A stretch of DNA of 64,000 bases from Moritella sp. Urea-trap-13 (GCF_002836355.1 NZ_PJCA01000001.1:1-64000), one strand, 5' to 3'. Counted from the stretch's first letter, positions 34,855 through 44,856 are shown. Numbers and translations are program-made. Notes: a model not told the origin generated them from the sequence alone.

Positions 34855-36504
34855 TTACACTTTAGTATGAAACTTATCTATCGCTAAATTAAACAGTTCT
34901 CGTGTACGGCGCTTTTCTTCTGCTGTGGGACGATTATCATTTTCATAGATCCAATCACACGATTTAAGAATACTTTCACGTTCATGCATACTGGTTTCTG
35001 TATGGGATTCAGAAGGGGTTGCCAAAGCCGTTAACTCAATAATCAAACGACAATTATTATAATGAAATGGGACCCGGTGGAAAGCTTTATAAGCGTAGCT
35101 TATAGCTTGATTAGCCGCATTTTCTTGACGCTGCTCTAGTGCTTTTTCGGTTAATTTTTTGCCTTCTTCTAAACGTTGTTGAATCTCAGTTTTTGCACCA
35201 TCTAACATCTTAACTTGACTTAACATTAAAATATCATCATTTGTGTTTTTACACAGTTCCTGAGCACATAACACAGACCTTTCATACAAATCGGGAATAC
35301 CACATAATCCATATAATCTTGTAATATTCAATTCAGTATAGAAGTCGACTACTGGTTTATCAGCAGTGCTCACTTTATGTACCACGATCAATGCACTTTT
35401 AATATCGCCATTGATATAAGCAAGGATCCCAAGCCCTATTAATAAATTAAACTCAGCAATACGATCCCCTTCCGCTTTAATACTAAAATGCTTAATTTTA
35501 CACTGTGCCTGACTCAGTAATTCATCGTGTTCTTGAGTTACTTCGGTATACAAGCTAGCCAGTAAAAGTGATACATAGGTATTCATCGCTACGCCGTAAC
35601 TATAACGGCTGGTATCTTCAACTTTGGCTGTAAAGCGTTGAAAGCCAGCCGCCGCTTTGTCATGTTGCTGTAACGCTGTATATAAATTGGCAAGTATAAG
35701 TTCACGATGTGGATTTGCTGGATTAACTTTATGCGCGACGTTAAATTCATGAATTGCATCTGGCAGTTTATCTCTCACCATCATACAACTAGCAAGATTT
35801 TGACGAGCGACAGGCTGACGCGGGTGCTTGGCTAATATGTCTTTAAAAATATTTTCGGCATTATCCAAATCACCTAACGATTGGTAGGTTTGGCCTAAGC
35901 CTATTTCAGACCAGAGGGAGCCAGTTTCTTCGCAGGATTTTTGATAAAATGCCAAGGCTTCATCATGCCGCTTTAAACGTAATAAACAATCACCATAGAT
36001 ACGATCTACATAATTGACATACTGCGTATGGCTGGTGCGATAGTCCTCACATAAATTCAGAACTAATTGATAATCTTGATTGTCCATTGCCGATAGTAGC
36101 GGAGCTATCATGGCTTTACGAGTTAGCACCGCTTCGATCCTATGGATGAACTCTTCTGAGCAAAACGGTTTAAGCAAATAATCATCAGGCTCTAACTCAA
36201 TGAAATGCGTTACTACAGAAACCGAACTATCGCCAGTAACACAAATAAACACGGTATTACGTCCGATTAACTTACGCTGTTTTACTTCATCAAAAATAAG
36301 CGCGCCATCAATGTGATGATTCATATTGTAATCACAAATAACCACATCATAGCGATGCTGAGACAATAAACGGATAGCTTTTAGGCTGTCAGTCGTACTA
36401 TAAATAAAATCATTCGAAACACCGGCACTGTTAAGTATCCAGCGTATTAAAGATATGCTAAAAGTTGAATCATCAATGACTAGGAACTTTTTTTTATTTA
36501 TCAC
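34855..36504 (-). CDS. Response regulator with C-terminal TPR repeats
   Basis: About 549 residues. An N-terminal receiver domain (FLVIDDSTFS with the acidic pair, phosphoacceptor Asp in VVICDYNMN, Lys in LLKPF) is followed by some ten TPR-like helical repeats from about residue 150 to 540 and no DNA-binding or enzymatic output. Such proteins act as phosphorylation-dependent scaffolds. No histidine kinase is adjacent. The GTG at 36504 gives INKKKFLVIDD at the N-terminus; an upstream GTG at 36537 adds eleven residues. Confidence 0.85.
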   Translation of the reverse strand: MINKKKFLVIDDSTFSISLIRWILNSAGVSNDFIYSTTDSLKAIRLLSQHRYDVVICDYNMNHHIDGALIFDEVKQRKLIGRNTVFICVTGDSSVSVVTHFIELEPDDYLLKPFCSEEFIHRIEAVLTRKAMIAPLLSAMDNQDYQLVLNLCEDYRTSHTQYVNYVDRIYGDCLLRLKRHDEALAFYQKSCEETGSLWSEIGLGQTYQSLGDLDNAENIFKDILAKHPRQPVARQNLASCMMVRDKLPDAIHEFNVAHKVNPANPHRELILANLYTALQQHDKAAAGFQRFTAKVEDTSRYSYGVAMNTYVSLLLASLYTEVTQEHDELLSQAQCKIKHFSIKAEGDRIAEFNLLIGLGILAYINGDIKSALIVVHKVSTADKPVVDFYTELNITRLYGLCGIPDLYERSVLCAQELCKNTNDDILMLSQVKMLDGAKTEIQQRLEEGKKLTEKALEQRQENAANQAISYAYKAFHRVPFHYNNCRLIIELTALATPSESHTETSMHERESILKSCDWIYENDNRPTAEEKRRTRELFNLAIDKFHTKV

Positions 36505-36716
36505 ATTGCCACCCAAAATCCTTTTGAAAAATAACACTCTTAAATGAATATTTCCCTTATTAAATAAAGAACTAAAGAGATTTTATATCATCACACAACT
36601 ATAAAAGTATTTATGTTACGGTATAGACATAAAAAGATAATGTTATTATAACTATCGTGTTTTAGATGTAAAAATCAGTATCAAGCTCACCAGTGTTGAA
36701 GCGATTTTAAGAAACA

Positions 36717-36758
36717 AAAAAGCCAGTTAGCAACTTTATAACGGCAATTAACTGGCTT
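36717..36758 (-). terminator. Terminator of the OmpA-family gene
   Basis: A 10-bp stem (36720-36729 with 36749-36758) is followed on the minus strand by TTTTTTG. Confidence 0.85.
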
Positions 36759-36779
36759 AATAAGCATTAACTCTACTCA

Positions 36780-37880
36780 CTATTTATAACTGATATTCGC
36801 AATGACACGACGATTTTCTAAACGGCCTTCTTTGGTATCATTACTAGCAATCGGTTGCTCCTGACCATAACCGACAGCAGACACGCGAGCTGCATCAACA
36901 CCATAATCACTCACTATAATATCGCGAACTGCATCTGCACGACGTTGTGATAATGTCTTATTGTAAGTCGCATCACCGCTACTATCCGAATGCCCTTCAA
37001 TTTCAACATTAGCATTTGGGAATTGCGTCATCAAATCAGCAACCGCTTTAATCTCACTTTTAGCACTTTCTGGTATTTCAGCCGAATTATTAGCAAATTT
37101 AACTTCTAACTTAATCGATTCAGGTTGTTCCATGGCAACGACTATCGCACAACCATTCTCATCTAAATTATCCAGTGACGGACTATCCGGGCATTGGTCT
37201 AGGTAATCAGGAACCCCGTCACCATCGCGATCGAATGCGCAACCCATTTCATCAACATAGACACCATCGGGCGTATTGGGACATTGATCATGTTCATCAA
37301 GGACCGAGTCGCCATCACCATCAAGTAATACCACGATAGGCGCCGCTTTACTCTTGCCACCAAACGCATAGCTAATACCAGCAGTAACCAACGAATCCCA
37401 ACGCTCGTCATCTAAACTGTTGATCATTTTGGCCTGCAATCGCGCTGACCACTTTTCGTTAAAATGATAACGACTACCGAGACCTAGATTAAGTTGGGTT
37501 TCTTTGGTATCAGCAGATCCAGCATCAAATGTGCCATGACCAACACCGGCATTTAGAAAGGGCTGAAAGTTACCGACCTCAGGTGTGTAATAGAGGCCAT
37601 CGAGGGTATATTGAGAATTATCGACACTTAGATTTACATCTTTCGCGTCAGAGCTACCATAAAGGTAACTGACTTCGGCACCAAACTTAGGGCTAATAAC
37701 ATATTCACCACCAATCACTAGCGCTTCACTGTCTTCAACACCCAATTTAGAACCAAACATATGATAACCAATAGCAGGGTTTAAATAGATTTTGCCTTCC
37801 GTTTCAGCAAGCACGGGTTGCACCGACGCAACCATACCGCACATAATTAAACTTAGCTTTTTACTTAAAGGTTTCATCAA
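36780..37880 (-). CDS. OmpA-family outer-membrane protein with calcium-binding TSP3 repeats
   Basis: The 366-residue protein has a signal peptide (ending SVQPVLA), an eight-stranded beta-barrel domain to about residue 175, two thrombospondin type 3-like acidic repeats (DGDGDSVLDEHDQCPNTPDG and DRDGDGVPDYLDQCPDSP), and an OmpA peptidoglycan-binding domain (VEIEGHSDSSG and NRRVIA). It links the outer membrane to the cell wall, and the acidic repeats probably bind calcium. This is the OprF-like layout of Shewanella and Vibrio. It is monocistronic, with a terminator. Confidence 0.94.
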   Translation of the reverse strand: MMKPLSKKLSLIMCGMVASVQPVLAETEGKIYLNPAIGYHMFGSKLGVEDSEALVIGGEYVISPKFGAEVSYLYGSSDAKDVNLSVDNSQYTLDGLYYTPEVGNFQPFLNAGVGHGTFDAGSADTKETQLNLGLGSRYHFNEKWSARLQAKMINSLDDERWDSLVTAGISYAFGGKSKAAPIVVLLDGDGDSVLDEHDQCPNTPDGVYVDEMGCAFDRDGDGVPDYLDQCPDSPSLDNLDENGCAIVVAMEQPESIKLEVKFANNSAEIPESAKSEIKAVADLMTQFPNANVEIEGHSDSSGDATYNKTLSQRRADAVRDIIVSDYGVDAARVSAVGYGQEQPIASNDTKEGRLENRRVIANISYK

Positions 37881-38133
37881 CCATCTCCTTGTTTTTTAAC
37901 AAGACTAGTTGACGAAAATTGAAAGTGCTTTGTTTTATTAATAATACTAATTTAAACAGACGAAGAATACCGAACCAAAACATTGCCTTTGATTAACTAG
38001 TATTTTCTATAACAGATTAGTATATAAACTCTACTCCCAAATGCTTATTTAACCATTTATGTGAACACATACGCCTAAGCACATACCAATGTATGTATAA
38101 TAAGCTCAGATATGAAGTGTTTAATATTAAAAG

Positions 38134-38349
38134 ATGGGATATATGATTAGAAAATATTGTAAATTTGCAATAAGCAATCCAAAACTCCACAAGCTACATA
38201 TTACGGTGTTGTTGTTTATTACTTTTTATTCAACCTATGAACTTTTAGAAAACAATAAAATTATCTTTGCTCTCGGTTTTGTTATTGTCATTCCATCGTT
38301 AGTGTTACTGATTAAATCAGCTGAATACGCGAGAAAATATTTTCCTTAG
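38134..38349 (+). CDS. Small two-helix membrane protein, unknown function
   Basis: This 71-residue frame has two clear hydrophobic helices (about residues 23-38 and 45-63) separated by a short polar turn (YELLENNK), with basic residues at the N-terminus and end (YARKYFP). I do not recognise a family. An ATG three codons in, after GATGGGATAT, may be the actual start. It stands alone between the OmpA gene and cstA. Confidence 0.55.
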   Translation: MGYMIRKYCKFAISNPKLHKLHITVLLFITFYSTYELLENNKIIFALGFVIVIPSLVLLIKSAEYARKYFP

Positions 38350-38417
38350 TATTGCTTAGTTAGCATCGAAAGCGGCTGGATAATCCCCCTACCGCCTATT
38401 TCTATCAACTCTTTTCC

Positions 38418-39890
38418 CTACTCAATAGTTGCCACAGGTTTACGTTTAAGGTGTGCTAATATCAAGGCAATTAGCCCCATTACACCAACCGCAATACCCG
38501 CTGGCTGACTCATTTCTTGCGGTAAGCCAAGGCCAATGCCAGCAGTCATGATGTAAGACACCGTAATACTAGTGCCGATAACCGCGGGTAAACTCACGAT
38601 CCAATGGAACGTGCCGCGATCAAATAAGTACTTAGTCGCTAACCATAATACGCTGGTAGAAAGAAGCATGTTTGAAAATGCGAAATAGCGCCAAATCAAT
38701 GAGAAATCGATTTTAGTCATGAAATAAGCAATCACTAAGATTGGTATTGCCACTAATAAACGGTTACGCATACTTTGTGGAATTTTGAAGGCATCAATAA
38801 TGGTTAAACGCAGCGAACGAAAAGCAGTATCGCCCGACGTAATTGGGAAAATAGCCACGGCGATAATAGCCATAATGCCACCAGCAGCGCCAAGATAGGT
38901 AGTCGCCACTTGGTTAACCACTAAGCCAGGGCCACCCGCATCAAGAATACTTTTTAGCTCAACATAACCACCAGGGAATGCCGCAATACCCGCTAATGCC
39001 CATACACAAGCCACAATACCTTCACACATCATTGCGCCATAATAAACAGGGCGAACATATTTCTCATTAGTTAAACAACGCGCCATGATCGGTGCTTGCG
39101 TTGAATGAAAACCACTAATTGCACCACAAGTAATAGTCACAAACAGTAACGGCCAAACCGGTAATCCATCTGGATTTGGTTCTAACAAATCATTGTTGTA
39201 ATGACTGTGATCGAAATAAGCAAAGATATCACCCATTTCAGGTAACTGCGGTGCACTAAATATTAACGCCACTGCCATAGACACTGTCATCACGATCATT
39301 AACAAACCAAATATTGGGTACAATTTAGTAATGATTTTATCAATCGGTAACATAGTTGCTAAGAAGTAATAGCCTAAGATCACTAATACCCAAAACACAT
39401 TATTCGCCAAAAAGGTGCCTTCAAAATATTCTAAATTACTTAGCAAACCTGCTGGGCTCATAATAAAAACCACACCAACAAAGAATAACAACATGGCAGT
39501 AAATACCAGCATCACCCCTTTGAAATAGACATTAAAGTAATGCCCAGCGATCTCAGGTAAACTTTTACCGTCTTCTTTAATACTCAGTACACCAGAATAA
39601 TAATCATGAACTGCGCCACCAATAATATTACCTAATACGATCCACACTAATGCTATCGGACCATACAAGGCACCCAAAATAGGACCAAAAATTGGACCCA
39701 CACCGGCAATATTTAGAAATTGAATTAGGAAGGCTTTGACTGGGTGAACAGGAACATAGTCCACGCCATCTGCAAAGCGGGATTGCGGTGTTTTTGCTAG
39801 TGGGTCGATACCCGCTTGACGTTCTACAAACGGACTGTAGAACTTGTAAGCGAGCAGTAATAGTGCAATACAAATAAAGAAGATCAGCAT
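38418..39890 (-). CDS. cstA: CstA-family (carbon starvation protein) transporter, short form
   Basis: The 490-residue membrane protein has about thirteen helices. The CstA hallmarks are FLNIAGVGPIFGPILGALYG at about 60-79, GAVHDYYSG near 97 and ISGFHSTQAP near 260. Escherichia coli CstA and YjiY are about 700 residues and carry peptides or pyruvate; this short form lacks the extra C-terminal part, as in many marine bacteria. The likely role is uptake of pyruvate or peptides under carbon limitation. It is monocistronic. Confidence 0.9.
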   Translation of the reverse strand: MLIFFICIALLLLAYKFYSPFVERQAGIDPLAKTPQSRFADGVDYVPVHPVKAFLIQFLNIAGVGPIFGPILGALYGPIALVWIVLGNIIGGAVHDYYSGVLSIKEDGKSLPEIAGHYFNVYFKGVMLVFTAMLLFFVGVVFIMSPAGLLSNLEYFEGTFLANNVFWVLVILGYYFLATMLPIDKIITKLYPIFGLLMIVMTVSMAVALIFSAPQLPEMGDIFAYFDHSHYNNDLLEPNPDGLPVWPLLFVTITCGAISGFHSTQAPIMARCLTNEKYVRPVYYGAMMCEGIVACVWALAGIAAFPGGYVELKSILDAGGPGLVVNQVATTYLGAAGGIMAIIAVAIFPITSGDTAFRSLRLTIIDAFKIPQSMRNRLLVAIPILVIAYFMTKIDFSLIWRYFAFSNMLLSTSVLWLATKYLFDRGTFHWIVSLPAVIGTSITVSYIMTAGIGLGLPQEMSQPAGIAVGVMGLIALILAHLKRKPVATIE

Positions 39891-40193
39891 ATTAAATAGT
39901 CATCCATGTTATGAAATTATTAGCTTTTGTTATTAACGTCATAAACTTACACCTACTTTTTAAGTAAGCAACCCTTAATGGGTACGGCCGTGCACTGCGT
40001 CGTGTTTTTATATTTTTTGACCATTTCAGGTCTACCCAGCAATATTATTGTGACATTCTCAACTACACTCAGACAAAGCTGCGCACTTACGTCACTCTAT
40101 AAGTAAGTTAAAAACCGCCACCTCAGCGAGGAACGCTATCGCAGTACAACAAGCCATTGCAGCCCTGATTAGACAAAATAAACAGGAAAACTT
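39891..40193. other. Divergent gap between cstA and the DUF3604 cassette
   Basis: This 303-base region should carry both promoters. A small hairpin ACCC-TTAAT-GGGT and an ACGGCCGT palindrome lie near 39969-39990. No gene is visible. AGGAAAACTT precedes the DUF3604 start. Confidence 0.4.
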
Positions 40194-42152
40194 ATGCGAA
40201 TCCCTACAACCTTTAAAAAATCCACCATTGCATCCATTGCTCTTACCACACTTGCGTTCAGCCCAATTGCTAACTCAACTGGCAGCGGCGGTATTGTCAG
40301 CGATGACACCTCATCGATGTTCTCTGCAGGTAAAAAAGCAACCTACTCACCCTATGCACAGCGTAACTTCCCGGATAGACCGCTGTGGGGCGATACCCAT
40401 TTACATACCGCAATTTCATTTGACGCTGGTACTTTTGGTGCCTCGCTACTGCCAGCTGATGCTTATCTTTTTGCCAAAGGTAAAGAAGTGACCTCATCAA
40501 CAGGTCAGCCAGTCAGGTTATCGCGACCGTTGGATTTTTTAGTGGTGGCGGATCACTCCGACAACATGGGGCTATACCCTGAATTACAGTCCGGAGCCCC
40601 CTTTGTAATGGCAAGTGAAAAAGGCCGCGAATGGAATTCTATGATTAAAGTTGGCGGTCAGGAAGGGGTTAAAGCAGCAGCGGATATTATTGGTCTTTTT
40701 TCTCAGGGAAAATTCCCTGAAGAATTAATGTCGGTGCCAGGTACCAGCCTCTATCGCAACACCTGGGATGGTATTATAGATGCTGCTGAAGATGCTAACG
40801 ACCCCGGTCACTTTACGGCTTTCATCGGTTACGAATGGACCTCGTTGGATAAAGGTAATAACTTACACCGCGTAATAATGTATCGAGATAATGCCGATCG
40901 CGCCAAACTATTAGAGCCATTTACCGCCACCCCTCCATTAGGCAGTAATGATCCGGTAGATCTATGGCATTGGATGGATCGCTACGAAGAAAAAACGGCG
41001 GGTCAAGTGTTAGCCATTGCCCATAATGGTAATTTGAGTAACGGTATTATGTTTCCGGAAACCAGTACCTTTAAAGGCATTGAACTCGACAAAGAATACG
41101 TCGAAACCCGCGCCAAACGAGAGCGGCTATATGAAGTAACCCAAATTAAAGGCGACGGTGAAACCCATCCCTACTTGTCTACCAATGATGAGTTCGCCGA
41201 CTATGAAACTTGGGATATAGGTAACCTCGATATCAGTGCGTTGAAAAAGAAAGCAATGTTAAAAGGCGAATATGCGCGTTCGGCATTGAAAACCGGATTG
41301 CAACTGGAGGACAAGTTCGGTACTAACCCTTACAAATTTGGTTTGATCGGTTCCACCGACAGTCATACTGGTTTAGCAACCGCTCAGGAAGACAATTTTT
41401 TCGGTAAACATTCTGGCGGCGAGCCCAGCAAAGATCGCTACTTACATCCGATGGCTAAAGTAGCTAAAGGTGAATACAAGGGTTATGCGCCAGTAGCATC
41501 AGGCTGGGCGGCGGTATGGGCTAATGAAAATACCCGCGCTTCTATCTTCGACGCCATGCAACGCAAAGAAACCTATGCAACCACTGGCAGTCGCATGGTG
41601 GTACGCTTCTTTGGTGGTTGGGATTTTGATATAAAAGACGCCAGCGACCGTCAACCTGCCAGAGCCGGTTATGCCAAAGGCGTGCCGATGGGCGCTAATC
41701 TAACCTCGCAACCGAAAGGCAAAAAAGCACCGACGTTCCTGGTAGCGGCATTAAAAGATCCTCTCAGCGGTAATCTTGATCGTATTCAAATTATCAAGGG
41801 CTGGTTGGACAACAAAGGCGCGTTGCATGAACAGGTTTATGATGTAGTTTGGTCTGATGATCGCAAAGCTGACGCGAAAGGCAAACTGCCTGCGGTTGGT
41901 AACACGGTAGATATCGCCAGTGCAACCTGGACTAATTCCATCGGCGAACCGGAACTCATCACGGTTTGGCAAGATCCAAATTTTGATGCCAAACAAAGTG
42001 CTTTCTACTATGCTCGGGTTATCGAAATCCCCACCCCTCGCTGGACCGCTTACGAGGCTGAATTTTATAACCTAAAAATGCCTGCGGAAGTGCCGATGAT
42101 CACCACCGAACGCGCTTATACCTCACCGATCTGGTATACGCCGGTTAATTAA
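40194..42152 (+). CDS. DUF3604 secreted PHP-like metalloprotein
   Basis: The 652-residue protein has a signal peptide (about residues 1-28). It shows the DUF3604 pattern with four separated metal-ligand motifs: WGDTHLHTAISFDAG near residue 66, VVADHSDNMG near 119, AIAHNGNLSNG near 273 and GSTDSHTG near 387. HxH, D-H, H and D-H in this order recall PHP-type phosphoesterases, so a multi-metal periplasmic hydrolase is likely. The substrate is unknown. It leads a tight three-gene unit with a membrane-anchored parvulin and a HupE-like permease. The DNA appears richer in G+C than its neighbours by eye, which may mean transfer. Confidence 0.85.
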   Translation: MRIPTTFKKSTIASIALTTLAFSPIANSTGSGGIVSDDTSSMFSAGKKATYSPYAQRNFPDRPLWGDTHLHTAISFDAGTFGASLLPADAYLFAKGKEVTSSTGQPVRLSRPLDFLVVADHSDNMGLYPELQSGAPFVMASEKGREWNSMIKVGGQEGVKAAADIIGLFSQGKFPEELMSVPGTSLYRNTWDGIIDAAEDANDPGHFTAFIGYEWTSLDKGNNLHRVIMYRDNADRAKLLEPFTATPPLGSNDPVDLWHWMDRYEEKTAGQVLAIAHNGNLSNGIMFPETSTFKGIELDKEYVETRAKRERLYEVTQIKGDGETHPYLSTNDEFADYETWDIGNLDISALKKKAMLKGEYARSALKTGLQLEDKFGTNPYKFGLIGSTDSHTGLATAQEDNFFGKHSGGEPSKDRYLHPMAKVAKGEYKGYAPVASGWAAVWANENTRASIFDAMQRKETYATTGSRMVVRFFGGWDFDIKDASDRQPARAGYAKGVPMGANLTSQPKGKKAPTFLVAALKDPLSGNLDRIQIIKGWLDNKGALHEQVYDVVWSDDRKADAKGKLPAVGNTVDIASATWTNSIGEPELITVWQDPNFDAKQSAFYYARVIEIPTPRWTAYEAEFYNLKMPAEVPMITTERAYTSPIWYTPVN

Positions 42153-42194
42153 ATACACGTATGCCATACAGACGATAGGACGGTAACCAGTATA

Positions 42195-43106
42195 ATGAAG
42201 CAAGTATTTAAAGAACCCTTGTTAGTATTTCTATTGATTGGTGCGGCGATATTCGTGCTATTTCAGCAGGTGGCGGATGATCCGTTAACCGCAGATGCTG
42301 AGATAGTCGTCACCGAGGGTCATATCCAAGTACTGACATTGGGTTTTGAAAAACGCTGGCAACGTTTACCAACGGAGCGAGAACTAGAGGGCTTGATCCA
42401 ACATTATGTGCGTGAAGAAGTGCTTTATCGAGAGGCATTAGCGCTCGGGTTAGATCGTGACGATACAATTATTAAACGGCGTTTGGTGCAGAAGTTGCAG
42501 TTCTTATCCGAAGATATAGCCACAGCGGACGAACCCGAAGAACAGCAACTACTCACCTATCTGGCTGCGCATCAAGAAAGCTATCGCCAGCCATCACGTT
42601 TTAGCTTTCGTCAGGTTTATATTAACGCCAGCAACCACGATGAAAACGCACAAAGTGAAGCGCTTAAACTATTAGCCATACTCAACAGCAACGATAGTAA
42701 TGCCGATACTAATGCCGACACATTGGGCGATCCATTAATGCTCAGTCATCAATTTGAGCGGATCCCGGAAACCGAGGTTGAACGCGCATTAGGGGAGCCG
42801 TTTTTGCAGTCTCTACGTAAGATGCCTACTGGCAGTTGGCAGGGACCGATAACATCCGGTTTTGGTTGGCACTTGGTGCGTATCGATGAGCGCATTGATG
42901 GCAAGCCAGCCAATCTTAATACCGTACGTAAACAGGTCGTGCGTGACTGGAAAAGGCTGCAACGTCAACAGGCTAACAAAGCTGTTTATGAGCGTTTACG
43001 TAAAAATTATAAGGTGACAGTACCCAATTATGTAAGCACTGATAGTGATGTTAATAGTGATATCCAGAGCTCGATACAGCTTTACATGAGTAAGCTATCG
43101 TTATGA
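42195..43106 (+). CDS. Membrane-anchored parvulin-type peptidyl-prolyl isomerase
   Basis: The 303-residue protein has one N-terminal membrane helix (about residues 10-26), then a SurA/PpiD-like helical domain. A parvulin domain follows (about 130-250), recognised by FSFRQVYIN, the paired SGFGWHLVRIDERIDG, and a C-terminal helix. It should face the periplasm and help fold an exported protein, plausibly the DUF3604 partner. It starts 42 bases after that gene and overlaps the next by four. Confidence 0.88.
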   Translation: MKQVFKEPLLVFLLIGAAIFVLFQQVADDPLTADAEIVVTEGHIQVLTLGFEKRWQRLPTERELEGLIQHYVREEVLYREALALGLDRDDTIIKRRLVQKLQFLSEDIATADEPEEQQLLTYLAAHQESYRQPSRFSFRQVYINASNHDENAQSEALKLLAILNSNDSNADTNADTLGDPLMLSHQFERIPETEVERALGEPFLQSLRKMPTGSWQGPITSGFGWHLVRIDERIDGKPANLNTVRKQVVRDWKRLQRQQANKAVYERLRKNYKVTVPNYVSTDSDVNSDIQSSIQLYMSKLSL

Positions 43107-44146
43107 AACAATACCTTTGCAGTGTCGTGTTATTACTGCTTTCGGTCGCAACGGCCTATGCCGATGAATATCGCCCCGCTTATCTTGAGTTGCAACAACG
43201 CAGTGCCGAAGATTACGCAGTGCTGTGGAAAGTACCAACCCGTGGCTTGGATAAAAAATTGCCGCTGCAGGTGGTGTTTACCAATGATATAAAAATCATC
43301 AAGCCGATCAGCCGCACAATTGTTGCAGGCGCGTTCATTGAACGATCTATCATTAGTCGCCACGGCGGACTGGCAGGGACAACCATTACCATCGCTGGAT
43401 TAACCGCAATATCCAGCGAAGTACTCGTGCGCATCCACCGACTTGATAGTTCCACCGACGTATTGCGCTTAACGCCTGCCATGCCAGCATTTGTGGTAAC
43501 CAGTGCGCCACATCGCTGGGACGTAGCTAAAACCTATTTAGTGTTCGGTGCTGAACATATCTGGCAAGGCATAGACCATCTATTGTTTGTGGCTTGCCTT
43601 ATTTTTATCGCTGGTTCATGGCGACGTATATTAATCACCATTACTGGCTTTAGTATTGCCCACTCCATCACTCTGACATTAGCCGCGCTGGCATTAATAC
43701 AGGTTCCGGTACCACCGGTTGAAGCTGTGATAGCGCTGTCAATCGTGTTTCTGGCCAGAGAAATAGCACAGCCGCAGCGTGACACTTTAACCTGGCGTTA
43801 TCCGATCCTGGTATCGGCTACGTTTGGCTTATTGCACGGTTTTGGTTTTGCTGCGGCGCTGGGTGATATAGGCCTACCACAAGCAGAGATACCAGCTGCG
43901 CTGCTGGCATTTAATGTCGGTGTTGAGATTGGTCAAATAGCCTTTGTGAGCGTGCTGATGGCAATAGTTTGGATTGTGACCTCGTTGCTAAAAGCAATGC
44001 AACACTTACCTTATTGGCAAAAGCCGCAAGGCGCTATAGCCCCTCCAGTGGACGGATTAACTTGGTTAGAGAAGCCGATAGCCTACGCGGTTGGTGGTAT
44101 CACGATGTTCTGGATGATTGAGCGGATAATTATTTTTTGGGGGTAA
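43103..44146 (+). CDS. HupE/UreJ-family (type 2) membrane protein
   Basis: The 347-residue protein has a signal peptide (about 1-20, ending ATAYA), a periplasmic domain to about residue 140, then six or seven membrane helices. Helix motifs carry histidines in the HupE/UreJ manner: GAEHIWQGIDHLLF near 150, GFSIAHSITL near 181 and GLLHGFGFAAAL near 248. Related proteins move nickel or other divalent metals. Its ATGA overlap with the parvulin gene implies coupled translation. It may supply a metal to the DUF3604 protein; that is inference. Confidence 0.85.
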   Translation: MKQYLCSVVLLLLSVATAYADEYRPAYLELQQRSAEDYAVLWKVPTRGLDKKLPLQVVFTNDIKIIKPISRTIVAGAFIERSIISRHGGLAGTTITIAGLTAISSEVLVRIHRLDSSTDVLRLTPAMPAFVVTSAPHRWDVAKTYLVFGAEHIWQGIDHLLFVACLIFIAGSWRRILITITGFSIAHSITLTLAALALIQVPVPPVEAVIALSIVFLAREIAQPQRDTLTWRYPILVSATFGLLHGFGFAAALGDIGLPQAEIPAALLAFNVGVEIGQIAFVSVLMAIVWIVTSLLKAMQHLPYWQKPQGAIAPPVDGLTWLEKPIAYAVGGITMFWMIERIIIFWG

Positions 44147-44180
44147 AGACAGTATATAATTTTGACGTTAAAGACAGTAT
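44144..44180 (+). repeat. 12-bp direct repeat at the end of the HupE-like gene
   Basis: TAAAGACAGTAT occurs at 44144-44155, where it includes the stop codon, and again at 44169-44180. Confidence 0.85.
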
Positions 44181-44183
44181 GTA

Positions 44184-44211
44184 AATAGGTGCCGATTTCC
44201 CGACACCTATT
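44184..44211. terminator. Terminator between the HupE-like gene and marC
   Basis: An 8-bp stem (44184-44191 with 44204-44211) lies between convergent genes; T content beyond it is modest. Confidence 0.6.
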
Positions 44212-44229
44212 CTTAGTGGTACAGCTCAC

Positions 44230-44838
44230 TTATAACGCGAAATACATTTTAATCCCTTCAAGGGTATTCGCCGTTGCGACTGAAGCCAAAATTAACCCCA
44301 TAACGCGGCTAATCACACTAGCGCCACTATTGCCAATCACCCGATGGATACGACTTGCTCCCAGCATTAAGATCAGCGCGATCAATAAAACCACCAATAA
44401 TGTACCAGTCACTTGCAACTGCTCAAAAATAGAATATTTGGCATTTTCGGTCAGCAATACTGCCGCCAGCATCGCACCTGGGCTAGCGATTGACGGGATC
44501 GCTAACGGGAATATCGCCGTTTCGCTGACATTGGTTGCCAACTTTACTTCTTGTTCCGGCTTGCTCTCACCAAAGATCATCGATAAGGCAAACAAGAACA
44601 GAATGATACCACCAGCAATTTGAAATGCTGACAGCGGTATATTCATCGCGGTCAGAATAATTTCACCGACCACCACAAAGAAAATTAAAATACCCGCCGC
44701 GGCGAGTGTGGCAATAAGGGCTATTTTTCTTTTCTCGCGTTCACTGTGTCGAGCAGTAACCGCCAGAAAAACAGGTACGGTCCCAATAGGGTCGATCACT
44801 GCAAATAAAAAGATAAAAACTGATATATAGTCAATCAT
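44230..44838 (-). CDS. MarC-family integral membrane protein
   Basis: The 202-residue protein has six membrane helices and the MarC signature at its N-terminus (FAVIDPIGTVPVFLAVT) and middle (PLAIPSIASPGAMLA). Function is not established for the family; the link to antibiotic resistance has been withdrawn, and some members (SnatA) carry amino acids. GGAG lies eight bases before the ATG at 44838; a farther ATG at 44856 lies upstream of that site. Monocistronic. Confidence 0.9.
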   Translation of the reverse strand: MIDYISVFIFLFAVIDPIGTVPVFLAVTARHSEREKRKIALIATLAAAGILIFFVVVGEIILTAMNIPLSAFQIAGGIILFLFALSMIFGESKPEQEVKLATNVSETAIFPLAIPSIASPGAMLAAVLLTENAKYSIFEQLQVTGTLLVVLLIALILMLGASRIHRVIGNSGASVISRVMGLILASVATANTLEGIKMYFAL

Positions 44839-44856
44839 GATGTTTCTCCGTCGCAT

